Source: Streptomyces sp. YIM 98790 (GTDB taxonomy: Bacteria; Actinomycetota; Actinomycetes; Streptomycetales; Streptomycetaceae). Taken from it: a DNA stretch of 54,773 nucleotides. Below the pieces are notes generated by a model. It was not told the DNA's origin and did not search any database. It was given only the letters and a program-made list of their open reading frames with translations. Of this stretch, positions 43,127 to 51,713 are shown piece after piece. The DNA is taken from the NCBI RefSeq assembly GCF_011421595.1, contig NZ_WTLH01000016.1, positions 1 through 54,773 on the forward strand. The letters run 5' to 3'. The position numbers were made by a program, and so were the translations under genes. Each line of letters starts with the position of its first letter. Within the stretch, counting starts at the first letter, position 1.

Positions 43127-44638
43127 ATGACGGACGACCCGGCGGACCGCGCCCCCGGCGCGGGCGTACGGCCGGAGGCAGCCGGTTTCGAGGGGCTGCG
43201 TCCCCTCGCCGACGCCGTGCTCTACGAGGGCTATCTGCTCTACCCCTACCGGCGTTCCTCGCCGAAGAACCGGATGCGCTGGCAGTTCGGCGTCCTGGCG
43301 CCGCGCGCCTGGGCGGAGCGCGGCGGACCGGTCGCCCCGAGCGTGGCCGGCTCCGCCGAGTCGTGGTTCCAGCAGACCGAGTGCCTGCTGCAGGCCGGCG
43401 GCGACGACCCCGTGGTCCGGGTCCGGGTGCGCTACCTGCAGCTCCAGCACAAGAGCGTGGAACGCCGGACGGACGACGGCCGGTACGAACCCGTCGCCTC
43501 CCTGGAGGCCGGCGGCACCGTCCACCTGGCGTTCGACGAGGCGGTGGAGCGGGAGACCGAGGCCGCGATCCCGCTGGCCGCGCTGTGCGACGGGACCGGC
43601 CGCACCGTCCCGGTCGGCGCACCGGGCGGCGAGGAGACCGAGCCGCTGCCCGGCGGGGCAGGCCGGCTGGTGCGGCGGCGCGGCCCCGTCGAGGCGGCCA
43701 CCACCCTCACCGCCGAGGTGCTCGACGCCGGCCACGGCCGCTACCGGCTGCGGGTGCGCACCGAGAACACCGCGGACCGCCCGGACGCCGGGGCCGGCGC
43801 CCCCCGGGAGCGGGCGCTGCGCCACGCGCTGATCGCCTGCCACACCTTCCTGGGCGGGGAGGGGCTGTCCTTCTGCTCCCTGACCGATCCCCCGCCCTGG
43901 GCGGCGGGCCCCGCCCGGGAGTGCCGCAACCTGCACACCTTCCCGGTGCTCGCCGGCGGGGCGGACGGCAGCGGCCTGATGCTGTCCTCGCCGATCCTGC
44001 TGCCGGACCACCCGCGGATCGCACCGGAGAGCCCGGGCGACCTCTACGACGCGTCGGAGATCGACGAGATCCTCTCGCTGCGCACCATGCTGCTGACCGA
44101 CGAGGAGAAGCGGGAGGCCCGGGCCACCGACCCGCGCGCGGCACGGATTCTGGACCGGGTCGAGGGCATGCCCCCGGAGGCCTTCGCCCGGCTGCACGGC
44201 ACCATCCGCTCCCGCCGCCCGCTCCCCGCGCCACCCGCTGAACCCGCCGGGCCCGCCGCCGGGACGCCGCGCCGGGCGCGGCAGCCCTGGTGGCAGGACG
44301 GCGACGGGCAGGGCGGCGGCCCGGCCGCCGACCGGGTGCCGGTCGGCGGAACCGCTGTGGCCAGGGGCAGCAGGGTGCGGCTGTGCCCGAGCGGCCGGGG
44401 CGCCGACGCCCACGACATGTTCCTGGCCGGCCGCACCGCCCGGGTGGCGGCGGTCTTCCGCGATGTGGACGGCGGCACCCATCTGGCCGTCACCCTCGAC
44501 GACGACCCGGCCGCCGAGCTGCACACCTGGTACGGCCGGTTCTACTACTTCCGTCCCGACGAGATCGAACCGCTGGCCGCCTGCGGCACAACCGATGAGG
44601 AGAGCGCCGATGGACGCCATCGAGCTGTTGAAGCATGA
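43127..44638 (+). CDS. Conserved protein of actinobacterial group 1h hydrogenase clusters, function unknown
   Basis: 503 residues, no signal peptide. The N-terminal 300 residues are a beta-rich domain (DAVLYEGYLLYPYRRSSPKNR, HTFLGGEGLSFCSLTDPP, RECRNLHTFPVL, ASEIDEILSLRTMLLTDEEK). A Pro/Ala linker (about 365-410) leads to a small C-terminal barrel (TAVARGSRVRLCPSG... AELHTWYGRFYYFRPDEIEPL). I have no enzymatic motif to name. Its place between hypA and the structural genes, with a 29-bp overlap into the hemerythrin gene, argues for a role in hydrogenase maturation or electron transfer. Confidence 0.75.
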   Translation: MTDDPADRAPGAGVRPEAAGFEGLRPLADAVLYEGYLLYPYRRSSPKNRMRWQFGVLAPRAWAERGGPVAPSVAGSAESWFQQTECLLQAGGDDPVVRVRVRYLQLQHKSVERRTDDGRYEPVASLEAGGTVHLAFDEAVERETEAAIPLAALCDGTGRTVPVGAPGGEETEPLPGGAGRLVRRRGPVEAATTLTAEVLDAGHGRYRLRVRTENTADRPDAGAGAPRERALRHALIACHTFLGGEGLSFCSLTDPPPWAAGPARECRNLHTFPVLAGGADGSGLMLSSPILLPDHPRIAPESPGDLYDASEIDEILSLRTMLLTDEEKREARATDPRAARILDRVEGMPPEAFARLHGTIRSRRPLPAPPAEPAGPAAGTPRRARQPWWQDGDGQGGGPAADRVPVGGTAVARGSRVRLCPSGRGADAHDMFLAGRTARVAAVFRDVDGGTHLAVTLDDDPAAELHTWYGRFYYFRPDEIEPLAACGTTDEESADGRHRAVEA

Positions 44639-45155
44639 CCACCGGATGGTGGAGCAGTTGTTCCGCGACTACCACGCGGCTGCCTCCGACACCCAGCGCC
44701 GGGGCGTGGTGGAGATCCTCGTCCGCGAACTCTCCAAGCACGCGGCGCTGGAGGAACTGCTGGTCTACCCGCTGGCCAGGGAGAGCATCCCGGACGGCGA
44801 CCGGCTGGTGGACGGCCATCTGGCCGAGCACATGGACGTGAAGAAGACCCTGCTCGCCCTGGACCGGCTCTCCTCCGGCGACGAGCGCACCGACGCCCTG
44901 ATGGCCCAGCTCGAACGGGAGACCGAGGAACACGTACGGGAGGAGGAGGACGAGTTCATGCCCAGGCTGCGCGACGCGGTCGGACAGCAGGCCCTCGACG
45001 AACTCGGCCGGACGCTGAAGGAGGCCAAGCGCACCGCACCGACCCGGCCGCACCCGCACGCACCGGACCAGCCGCCGGCGCTGGCGCTGGCCGGCCCGGT
45101 GGCCGCGCTCTACGACCGGGTGCGCGACCGGCTCCAGGGGAGGCCGCTGACATGA
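44610..45155 (+). CDS. Hemerythrin HHE-domain protein of the hydrogenase cluster
   Basis: 181 residues. Diiron-type ligands are recognisable: LLKHDHRMVEQ (His9, His11), SKHAALEELLVYP, GHLAEHMD and EEHVREEEDEFMP, matching the HHE cation-binding pattern. The C-terminal 45 residues are a His/Pro-rich linker plus a short amphipathic helix. An oxygen-binding or oxygen-sensing diiron protein would suit a hydrogenase working in air (inference). ATG 44610 with GAGGAGAG upstream. The stop overlaps the hhyS start by 4 bp. Confidence 0.85.
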   Translation: MDAIELLKHDHRMVEQLFRDYHAAASDTQRRGVVEILVRELSKHAALEELLVYPLARESIPDGDRLVDGHLAEHMDVKKTLLALDRLSSGDERTDALMAQLERETEEHVREEEDEFMPRLRDAVGQQALDELGRTLKEAKRTAPTRPHPHAPDQPPALALAGPVAALYDRVRDRLQGRPLT

Positions 45156-46282
45156 GCACCGGCAGGAACGCAGGTACGACCGACCGCATGACCGCCGGCC
45201 CGGGCAGCGGTGCCGCGATCGCCGGCGAGCGGCCCGCCGCGGCCGGGAAGCGCCGCGGCTTCGAGGAGATCGACATTCTGTGGATCTCCGAGGGCATGAG
45301 CTGCGACGGCGACACGGTCTCGATGACCGCCTCCGGCCAGCCGGCCATCGAGGACCTCGTGCAGGGGCTGATCCCCGGCCTGCCGAAGGTGAACCTGCAC
45401 AACAAGGTGCTCTCCCCCACCGTGGGCGGCGAAGCGTTCCTGGCGCCGTTCCGGGCCGCGGCACGCGGCGACCTGAGCCCGTTCATCCTGGTCATCGAGG
45501 GGTCGATCCCCAATCAGAACATCATCGAGGGCGACGGCTACTGGACCTCCTTCGGCAACGACCCGGAGACCGGCGAGCCGCTCACCCTGAACTGGTGGAT
45601 CGACCGCCTGGCACCCCGGGCGTGGGCGGTGGTGGCGGCCGGCACCTGCGCCACCTTCGGCGGCATCCACGCCATGGCGGGCAACCCGACCGGCTGCATG
45701 GGCCTGGCCGACTACCTGGGCTGGGATTTCCGCGCACAGAGCGCGCTGCCGATCGTCAACGTGCCGGGCTGCCCGATCCAGCCGGAGAACTTCATGGAGA
45801 CCCTGACCTGGCTGCTCTACCACGCCGCGGGGTCGGCGCCCCCGCCGCCGCTGGACCGGAACCTGCGCCCGCAGTGGCTGTTCGGCAAGACCGTGCACGA
45901 GGGCTGCGACCGCGCCGCCTACTACGAGCAGGGGGACTTCGCCAAGGACTACAACTCCCCCAAGTGCCAGGTGAAGGTGGGCTGCTGGGGCCCGGTGATC
46001 AACTGCAACGTGCCCAAGCGCGGCTGGATGTCCTCGGTCGGCGGCTGCCCGAACGTGGGCGGTGTCTGCATCGGCTGCACCATGCCGGGCTTCCCCGACG
46101 CCTTCATGCCGTTCATGGACGAGCCCTCCGGCGGCAGCCTGTCGTCGACCCTGATCAGGCCCTACGGAGCCGTCATGCGCCGGCTGCGGGGGATCACCAA
46201 CTACGCCGTCAACCGCGAGCCCAAGTGGCACCACAACGGGCCGGAGCTGACCAGCGGCTACGACCCGCGCTGGCGTCCCTGA
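45152..46282 (+). CDS. hhyS: [NiFe]-hydrogenase small subunit, group 1h (high-affinity, actinobacterial type)
   Basis: 376 residues. The iron-sulphur electron-transfer subunit. The first proximal-cluster motif is SCDGDT: Cys51 is kept but the usual second Cys is Asp54. This Asp ligand is reported for the oxygen-insensitive actinobacterial-type hydrogenase of Ralstonia. Further cysteines occur in AGTCATFGG, VPGCPIQPE, HEGCDR, KCQVKVGCWGPVINC and GGCPNVGGVCIGCTMP. No Tat signal or C-terminal membrane helix, as in this group. These enzymes scavenge atmospheric hydrogen in resting cells and spores. Confidence 0.93.
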   Translation: MSTGRNAGTTDRMTAGPGSGAAIAGERPAAAGKRRGFEEIDILWISEGMSCDGDTVSMTASGQPAIEDLVQGLIPGLPKVNLHNKVLSPTVGGEAFLAPFRAAARGDLSPFILVIEGSIPNQNIIEGDGYWTSFGNDPETGEPLTLNWWIDRLAPRAWAVVAAGTCATFGGIHAMAGNPTGCMGLADYLGWDFRAQSALPIVNVPGCPIQPENFMETLTWLLYHAAGSAPPPPLDRNLRPQWLFGKTVHEGCDRAAYYEQGDFAKDYNSPKCQVKVGCWGPVINCNVPKRGWMSSVGGCPNVGGVCIGCTMPGFPDAFMPFMDEPSGGSLSSTLIRPYGAVMRRLRGITNYAVNREPKWHHNGPELTSGYDPRWRP

Positions 46283-46350
46283 CCAGGCCGGAACCCAACC
46301 CCGCGGAGCAACACCCCGCCCGCACGACGAGAGCGAGACGAGCAACCGAT

Positions 46351-48150
46351 ATGACGGCCACCGAGGCACGCCCCGAGGCGGGGCAGCGCAAGCCCCCGCA
46401 GGTCGTGGAGATGTCGTGGGACCCGATCACCCGGATCATCGGAAACCTGGGCATCTACACCAAGATCGACTTCGCCAACCGGGAGGTGACGGAGTGCCAT
46501 AGCACGTCCTCGCTGTTCCGGGGCTACTCGGTGTTCATGAAGGGCAAGGACCCGCGGGACGCCGGTTTCATCACCAGCCGGATCTGCGGCATCTGCGGCG
46601 ACAACCACACCACCTGCTCCGACTACGCGCAGCAGATGGCCTACGGCGTCAAGCCGCCGCCGCTGGCCGAGCACATCGTCAACCTCGGCGAAGCGGCCGA
46701 GTACATGTTCGACCACACCATCTTCCAGGACAACATGGTGTTCGTGGACTTCTGCGAGGCCATGGTCCGGGAGACCAACCCGGGCGTGCTGGCCAGGGCC
46801 GAGCGGACCGCGGCGCCCCGCGGGCACGTCCACGGCTACCGCACGGTCGCCGACATCATGCGGGCCTTCAACCCCTTCGAGGGGGAGGTGTACAAGCAGG
46901 CGCTCCAGGTCAGCCGGGTCACCCGGGAGATGTTCTGCCTGATGGAGGGCAGGCATGTGCACCCCTCCACGCTGTATCCGGGCGGGGTGGGCACCATGCC
47001 CTCGCCCACCACCTTCACCGACTACCTGACCCGGCTGCTGCGGATCACCGACTTCGTCAAGAAGGCGGTGGCCATGAACGACGACGTCTTCGACTTCTTC
47101 TACGAGGCGCTGCCCGGCTACGAGGAGGTCGGCCGCCGCCGCATCATGCTCGGCTGCTGGGGAGCCTGGCAGAACCCGGACGTCTGCGACTACCGGTACG
47201 AGACGATGAACGAGTGGGGCCGGGCGATGTACGTCACCCCCGGCATCGTCGTGGACGGCGAACTGGTCACCAACAACCTGGTCGACATCAACCTGGGCAT
47301 GCGCATCCTGCTCGGCAGCTCCTTCTACGAGGACTGGGTCAACGAGGAGCCCTTCGTCCGCCAGGACCCGCTGGGCAACCCGGTCGACATGCGCCACCCG
47401 TGGAACCAGACCACACTGCCGGAGCCGCAGAAGCGGGACTTCGACGGCAACTACAGCTGGGTGATGAGCCCGCGCTGGTACGACCGGAACACCGGGCAGC
47501 ACCTGGCGCTGGACACCGGCGGCGGCCCGCTGGCGCGGCTGTGGTCCACCGCCCTGAACGGCCTGGTGGACACCCCCTACGTGAAGGCCACCGGGCACAG
47601 CGTGCGGATCTCGCTGCCGAAGAGCGAGCAGCTTCCGGAGATGACCCTGGAGTGGAACATCCCGCGCTGGAGCAACACCCTGGAGCGGGACCGGGCCCGC
47701 CCCTACTTCGTCGCCTACGCGGCGGCCATGGCCTTCGACTTCATCGACCGGGCGCTGGGCCGGGTCCGGGCCGGGGACACCCGGGTGTTCAGCGACTTCG
47801 AGGTGCCCGAGGAGGCCATCGGCTGCGGCTTCCACGAGGCGGTGCGCGGGTTGCTCTCGCACCACCTGGTCATCAAGGACAAGAAGATCGCCAACTACCA
47901 CCCGTACCCGCCGACGCCGTGGAACGCCAGCCCCCGGGACAGCTACGGCACGCCCGGCCCCTACGAGGACGCCGTCCAGGGCCAGCCCGTCTTCGAGGAG
48001 AACGACCCGGAGAACTTCAAGGGCGTGGACATCATGCGCACCGTGCGCAGCTTCGACCCGTGCCTGCCGTGCGGGGTGCACATGTACCTGGGCAACGGCA
48101 AGGTGCTCCAGACCCGCCACTCCCCGGTGTACGGAGAGACCCATGGCTGA
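46351..48150 (+). CDS. hhyL: [NiFe]-hydrogenase large subunit, group 1h
   Basis: 599 residues carrying the NiFe(CN)2CO site. The L1 motif is SRICGICGDNHTTC (Cys79, Cys82) and the L2 motif is FDPCLPCGVH (Cys571, Cys574, His577). The 22 residues after His577 form the C-terminal extension normally removed by a maturation endopeptidase; no such protease gene is in the window. The start ATG 46351 lies 68 bp after hhyS. The stop overlaps the NifU-like gene by 8 bp. Confidence 0.95.
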   Translation: MTATEARPEAGQRKPPQVVEMSWDPITRIIGNLGIYTKIDFANREVTECHSTSSLFRGYSVFMKGKDPRDAGFITSRICGICGDNHTTCSDYAQQMAYGVKPPPLAEHIVNLGEAAEYMFDHTIFQDNMVFVDFCEAMVRETNPGVLARAERTAAPRGHVHGYRTVADIMRAFNPFEGEVYKQALQVSRVTREMFCLMEGRHVHPSTLYPGGVGTMPSPTTFTDYLTRLLRITDFVKKAVAMNDDVFDFFYEALPGYEEVGRRRIMLGCWGAWQNPDVCDYRYETMNEWGRAMYVTPGIVVDGELVTNNLVDINLGMRILLGSSFYEDWVNEEPFVRQDPLGNPVDMRHPWNQTTLPEPQKRDFDGNYSWVMSPRWYDRNTGQHLALDTGGGPLARLWSTALNGLVDTPYVKATGHSVRISLPKSEQLPEMTLEWNIPRWSNTLERDRARPYFVAYAAAMAFDFIDRALGRVRAGDTRVFSDFEVPEEAIGCGFHEAVRGLLSHHLVIKDKKIANYHPYPPTPWNASPRDSYGTPGPYEDAVQGQPVFEENDPENFKGVDIMRTVRSFDPCLPCGVHMYLGNGKVLQTRHSPVYGETHG

Positions 48151-48793
48151 CCTGGCCCCGGACGGCGGACGGGACCTGGAACGGGAACAGGACCCGGGAC
48201 GGGACCCGGGGCGGGACGTGGAGCGGGAGCGGGAAGGGGACGGGCGGCTCGACGGCCCGGCGCTCGGGCGGCAGCTCTCCCGCCTCGACGAGCTGCTGGA
48301 GCGCGTCCAGGATGTGCCGGGCCCGACCGCCGAGGCGGCGGTGGAGGCGGTGCGGGCGCTCACCGCGGTCTACGGCGAGGCCCTCGCCCGGGTGCTGGAC
48401 GTGGCGGCCGGCCGCGGACTCACCGGCCGGCTGCTCGACGACGAACTGCTCGGCCATCTGCTGGTGCTGCACGGGCTCCACCCGGAGCCGGTGGAGCGCC
48501 GGGCCGCCCGTGGTGTCGACCGGGTCCGCGGGGCGGTGCGGGAGCACGGCGGGGAGGTGGAGCTGACGGGTGTCGAGGACGGAGTGGCCCGGGTACGGCT
48601 GACCGCCCGGGGCTGCGGCGGCTCCTCTGGCGCGCTGGAAGCGGCGGTCCGGGAAGCGGTGCTGGCCATGGCCCCGGAGCTGTCCGGGGTGGAGCGGGAA
48701 CCGGCGGCGGGCGGTTCTCCGGCGGCCTTCGTCCCGGTCGCCGCACTGGCCCGCCGGGCGGTGCCCGCCGGGCCGGCCGAGGAGCCGGTGTGA
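48143..48793 (+). CDS. NifU-like protein of the hydrogenase cluster, one cluster cysteine lost
   Basis: 216 residues. A charged Arg/Asp/Gly repeat-like N-terminus (1-35) is followed by a helical segment and a NifU C-terminal-type domain (RVRGAVREHGGEVELTGVEDGVARVRLTARGCGGSSGALEAAV in pieces). The family signature has CxxC before PSS. Here it is GCGGSSGAL: one cysteine only, the second position being serine. An Fe-S scaffold role is therefore uncertain unless it dimerises. Coupled to hhyL (8-bp overlap) and to the next gene (GTGA). Confidence 0.75.
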   Translation: MADLAPDGGRDLEREQDPGRDPGRDVEREREGDGRLDGPALGRQLSRLDELLERVQDVPGPTAEAAVEAVRALTAVYGEALARVLDVAAGRGLTGRLLDDELLGHLLVLHGLHPEPVERRAARGVDRVRGAVREHGGEVELTGVEDGVARVRLTARGCGGSSGALEAAVREAVLAMAPELSGVEREPAAGGSPAAFVPVAALARRAVPAGPAEEPV

Positions 48794-49419
48794 CCACCGG
48801 GGCGCTGGCCCGGCTGATCCGCCAGTCCGGGCAGTCCGGGCAGTCCGGGCAGGCCGGGCAGGCCGGGCAGGCCACGGGCGCGGAACCGGCGCAGCGGTGC
48901 GATCTGTGCGCCGCACCGGCCGGGGAGGAGCACCGGCATCTGCTCGACACCGGCGGCGCGGAGCTGCTCTGCGCCTGCCGGGCGTGCGCGCTGCTGTTCG
49001 TCCCGGACGCGGCCGGCCGCGGGAACCTCAGGCTGGTGCCGGAGCGCCGGGTGCGGCTGGGCCCGGTGGCCACGGACCTGCTGGGGGTGCCGGTCGGCAT
49101 GGCGTTCTTCGTGCCCCGCGCGGACGGCACGGTGCTCGCCCACTACCCCAGCCCGGCCGGGGCCACCCGGTGGGAGGTGGAGCCCGGCAGGTGGCGGGAC
49201 ACCGCCGGCCGCCACCCGGCGCTCGGCACTCTTGAGCCCGAGGTGGAGGCGCTGCTGGTCAACACGGCGCGGGGCGCCTCCCACCACTGGATCGTCCCGG
49301 TCGACGACTGTTTCCGGCTGGTGGCCGTGGTGCGGCGGGAATGGCGGGGGCTTTCCGGAGGTACCCGGATCTGGCCCGCCGTGGAGCGCTTCTTCACAGA
49401 ACTGACCCCCCGCAGCTGA
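48790..49419 (+). CDS. DUF5947 rubredoxin-like protein of the hydrogenase cluster
   Basis: 209 residues. Two cysteine pairs, CDLCAAP and CACRACALL, resemble the metal site of rubredoxins or zinc ribbons. A mixed alpha/beta domain follows (LLGVPVGMAFFVPRADG, SHHWIVPVDDCFRLVAVVRREWRGLSGG in pieces). The N-terminus encodes a Ser-Gly-Gln/Ala-Gly-Gln repeat. DUF5947 genes are neighbours of group 1h hydrogenases; rubredoxin-type electron transfer or maturation is plausible. The GTG start overlaps the upstream stop by 4 bp. Confidence 0.8.
   Translation: MTTGALARLIRQSGQSGQSGQAGQAGQATGAEPAQRCDLCAAPAGEEHRHLLDTGGAELLCACRACALLFVPDAAGRGNLRLVPERRVRLGPVATDLLGVPVGMAFFVPRADGTVLAHYPSPAGATRWEVEPGRWRDTAGRHPALGTLEPEVEALLVNTARGASHHWIVPVDDCFRLVAVVRREWRGLSGGTRIWPAVERFFTELTPRS
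48823..48876 (+). repeat. 9-bp in-frame tandem repeat in the DUF5947 gene
   Basis: Three copies of CAGTCCGGG, two of CAGGCCGGG and a decayed sixth, encoding the SGQ/AGQ triplet repeat. Copy-number change keeps the frame. Confidence 0.9.
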
Positions 49420-49445
49420 TCCCCGCATCCGAGGGAGGAAGACCC

Positions 49446-49652
49446 ATGGGCAGCATCCGCACCGGAAAACCCGATGCCAGGCCGGACACCCCGACCCATG
49501 TTCCCGGCATTCACCAGGGGAACGAGGGCCCCTACGAGAAGCAGGTGGGACACCACAGGGGCGGCACCGCGGACGCGCGCCGTTCCACCGGAGTGAACCC
49601 GAAGCGGCTCAACGCGACCTCGAAGATCATGCCCAGTCTTCCGCCGGGCTGA
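49446..49652 (+). CDS. Small conserved protein of the hydrogenase cluster
   Basis: 68 residues, hydrophilic, Gly/Pro/His-rich: DTPTHVPGIHQGNEGPYEKQ, then VGHHRGGTADARRSTGVNPK. It probably lacks a stable fold of its own. ATG 49446 follows GAGGGAGGAAG. The motif arrangement (THVPGxHQGN... STGVxPKxR) looks conserved, not random. Its place in the cluster suggests a structural or accessory role. Function unknown. Confidence 0.7.
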   Translation: MGSIRTGKPDARPDTPTHVPGIHQGNEGPYEKQVGHHRGGTADARRSTGVNPKRLNATSKIMPSLPPG

Positions 49653-49672
49653 GCGAGGCGGAGCACACCCCG

Positions 49673-49735
49673 CAGGACGGACAGGACAGGCAGGACAGGC
49701 AGGACAGGCGGGACAGGCAGGACAGGCAGGACAGG
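49673..49735. repeat. Seven tandem copies of a 9-bp unit, CAGGACAGG
   Basis: Perfect 9-bp periodicity over 63 bp: the first copy is degenerate, copy five has one change, the other five are identical. It lies between the 68-residue gene and the 46-residue membrane protein gene. Confidence 0.95.
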
Positions 49736-49758
49736 AAGCGACGACAGCAGGAGAGGTC

Positions 49759-49899
49759 ATGGCCAAACGTGTACTCATCGCCGAGCTCGTGCTGTTCACC
49801 GTCATGGTGCTCGGGCTGGTGGTGAAGGAGATCCCGGGCATGGTCCGCGAATACCGCATCTGGCGGATGGCCGGCCGGCGGCTCCCCCGGCGCGGCTGA
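49759..49899 (+). CDS. Single-helix membrane microprotein at end of hydrogenase cluster
   Basis: 46 residues: MAKRVLIAELVLFTVMVLGL opens a transmembrane helix (about 5-23), followed by a basic tail (REYRIWRMAGRRLPRRG) that would be cytoplasmic. GGAGAGG precedes the ATG closely. It is like the very small DUF6893-type proteins of Streptomyces. It could anchor or stabilise the hydrogenase complex at the membrane, since the small subunit has no anchor of its own (inference). Confidence 0.65.
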   Translation: MAKRVLIAELVLFTVMVLGLVVKEIPGMVREYRIWRMAGRRLPRRG

Positions 49900-49908
49900 G
49901 CACGGGAC

Positions 49909-49943
49909 CCGCCCCGGCCGGGATGTACACCCGGCCGGGGCGG
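49909..49943. terminator. Hairpin between hydrogenase cluster and CE15 gene
   Basis: A perfect 14-bp stem (CCGCCCCGGCCGGG and complement) with a 7-base loop lies between the convergent genes and can serve both. Confidence 0.85.
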
Positions 49944-49973
49944 CTCCGCTCTGTGCGGCGGAGGGGGAGGGGG

Positions 49974-51713
49974 TCAGGGACTTGTGCAGGTGAGGTTGCC
50001 GGGTGCCGAGGAACTGCCCGTGGCGACATAGCCGAAGGTGACGCTGCCGCCGGGCGCGATACTGCCGTTCCAGGCGGTGTTGCGCACCGTGATGGAGCCG
50101 CTGGTCCCGGTGTTCTGGCCGTTCCAGAGGTTGCTGATGGTCTGCCCGGAGGCCAGGGTCATGCCGACGGTCCAGCCGCTGAGCGAGCTGGTGCCGTTGT
50201 TGCTGACGGTCACCTCGCCCTGGAAGCCACCGGGCCAGCTGTTGACCGTGCGGTGGCTGGCGGTGCAGGCACCGTTGTTGCCGCCGGTGGTTCCTTCGGT
50301 CGTCCCGGCGTTGGTCCCGGCGTTCGTGCCCGCGTTCGTCCCGGCGTTCGTCCCGGCGTTGGTCCCGGCACTGGTGCCCTCGGTCGTCCCGGCGTCGGTG
50401 CCTCCGTTCGTCCCGGTGGTGGTGCCGGCGTTGGTGCCGGTGGTGGTGCCTCCGGTGTCGGCGAGGGTGGGAGTGGTCCAGTTGCGCCACTGGGAGAGGC
50501 TGCCGGACTTGCTGGGCGCGATACGGAAGACCGCCGGTGCGCTGCCGGAATCGCGCAGGAACTTCTGGATGGACTGCTGCAGCGGGGTACGCCACTCCGA
50601 ACGCGAGGCGCAGTGCGTGCCGTCCTGGACATCGGACCAGTAGGAGATGTTCGCCTGTGCGCCCAGGGCCTTGTAGACCTCCGCGCCGGCCAGGGCGGCC
50701 ACGCTCCCGGAACGGGCGCCGAGCCAGTCCACGTGCGGGTTCTCCATGATGAACAGCCCGCGCGGGGCGATCATCCCCACGATCTGGTGGGTGTCCACCG
50801 GCAGACCGCCGGGGTTGGAGGTGTAGGAGCCGAAGGCATCGCCCAGCCACGGCTGCTCACCGTAGGCGCTGGACAACGGCTGCGCCCCGCTCTCCTGCGC
50901 CACCCCGCGCAGGATGGGCGCCCCCGCGGTACCGGACTCGACCGGCATCGTCAGCCCGATACGCTGATCGAAGGCACCGGCGACGAAGGCACCCTTGCCG
51001 TAGCGCGAGCAGCCGGTCACACCCGTGGCGTCCGCACGCAGGATGCTGCCGCCGGACTGCTCGATCACGTCGATGATCCGGCTCACCCCCCAGGACCAGG
51101 CCATCAGCAGCCCGGTGCTGGAGGAGGAGCCGTAGATGCTGTAGAAGGCGCCCTGCTTGCTGGACCGCGAGGTGCCCTCCTGACCCACCGCCAGCGGGTC
51201 GTAACTGATCACCGCCGCCCCCGCGGCCTTGATCGCGGCGGTGTCCGCCCCGAACCCGCCCAGCACGATCACCGCCGGGAAGGGCCCCGAACCGCTGGGC
51301 AGATCCACCCCCGCGGAGAAACTCGCACTGCGCCCCTGATCGGAGACGTTCACCGTGATCCGGCTGCTGGTGACGGTGCCGCTCACAGCCGAAGGCGGGG
51401 CCGGCTTCTGGCCGTAGACGGTCCGCTCGGCCAGCTCCCTGATCTCCGCCCGACGGCACCGCCACTCACCCTTGGTGGTGACACGGGTCCCGTCCAGCTT
51501 CGTGAACGGATCGGGAAGCAGGGAACTGGACGCCGAGCCGGTACCGGGCACCGGACAATCCGCACCCTCGTCCTCGACGGCCGAGGCCAGGGTGGCGGCA
51601 CTGACGCCGTCGGCGGCACCCGCCTGCGGGATGAGACTTGTGGTGGCCAGGCTCGCCACGGCGGCACAGGCCGCGGCCGCCCACGCCCAGGGCCGATATC
51701 GGGGGAAGCGCAT
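49974..51713 (-). CDS. CE15 glucuronoyl methylesterase with C-terminal CBM2
   Basis: 579 residues. Signal peptide WAWAAAACAAVASLATTS...AGA; catalytic domain about 60-385; Thr/Gly/Asn linker about 405-470; CBM2 (HRTVNSWPGGFQGEVTVSNNG... PGNLTC). The nucleophile is Ser236 in GCSRYGKG, the CE15 signature, with Glu259 (PVESGTAG) and His367 (DGTHCASR). It cleaves ester bonds between lignin and the glucuronic acid of xylan; the CBM2 targets cellulose or xylan. ATG 51713 with TTGGAGG upstream. The CebR-type operator and promoter upstream tie it to cello-oligosaccharide control. Confidence 0.92.
   Translation of the reverse strand: MRFPRYRPWAWAAAACAAVASLATTSLIPQAGAADGVSAATLASAVEDEGADCPVPGTGSASSSLLPDPFTKLDGTRVTTKGEWRCRRAEIRELAERTVYGQKPAPPSAVSGTVTSSRITVNVSDQGRSASFSAGVDLPSGSGPFPAVIVLGGFGADTAAIKAAGAAVISYDPLAVGQEGTSRSSKQGAFYSIYGSSSSTGLLMAWSWGVSRIIDVIEQSGGSILRADATGVTGCSRYGKGAFVAGAFDQRIGLTMPVESGTAGAPILRGVAQESGAQPLSSAYGEQPWLGDAFGSYTSNPGGLPVDTHQIVGMIAPRGLFIMENPHVDWLGARSGSVAALAGAEVYKALGAQANISYWSDVQDGTHCASRSEWRTPLQQSIQKFLRDSGSAPAVFRIAPSKSGSLSQWRNWTTPTLADTGGTTTGTNAGTTTGTNGGTDAGTTEGTSAGTNAGTNAGTNAGTNAGTNAGTTEGTTGGNNGACTASHRTVNSWPGGFQGEVTVSNNGTSSLSGWTVGMTLASGQTISNLWNGQNTGTSGSITVRNTAWNGSIAPGGSVTFGYVATGSSSAPGNLTCTSP
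50296..50451. repeat. 12-bp tandem repeat coding for the TxxG linker of the CE15 enzyme
   Basis: Thirteen consecutive 12-bp units, consensus GCGTT(C/G)GTCCCG on the plus strand, each encoding a tetrapeptide such as TNAG, TTEG or TTTG. The central copies are nearly identical. Confidence 0.9.
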
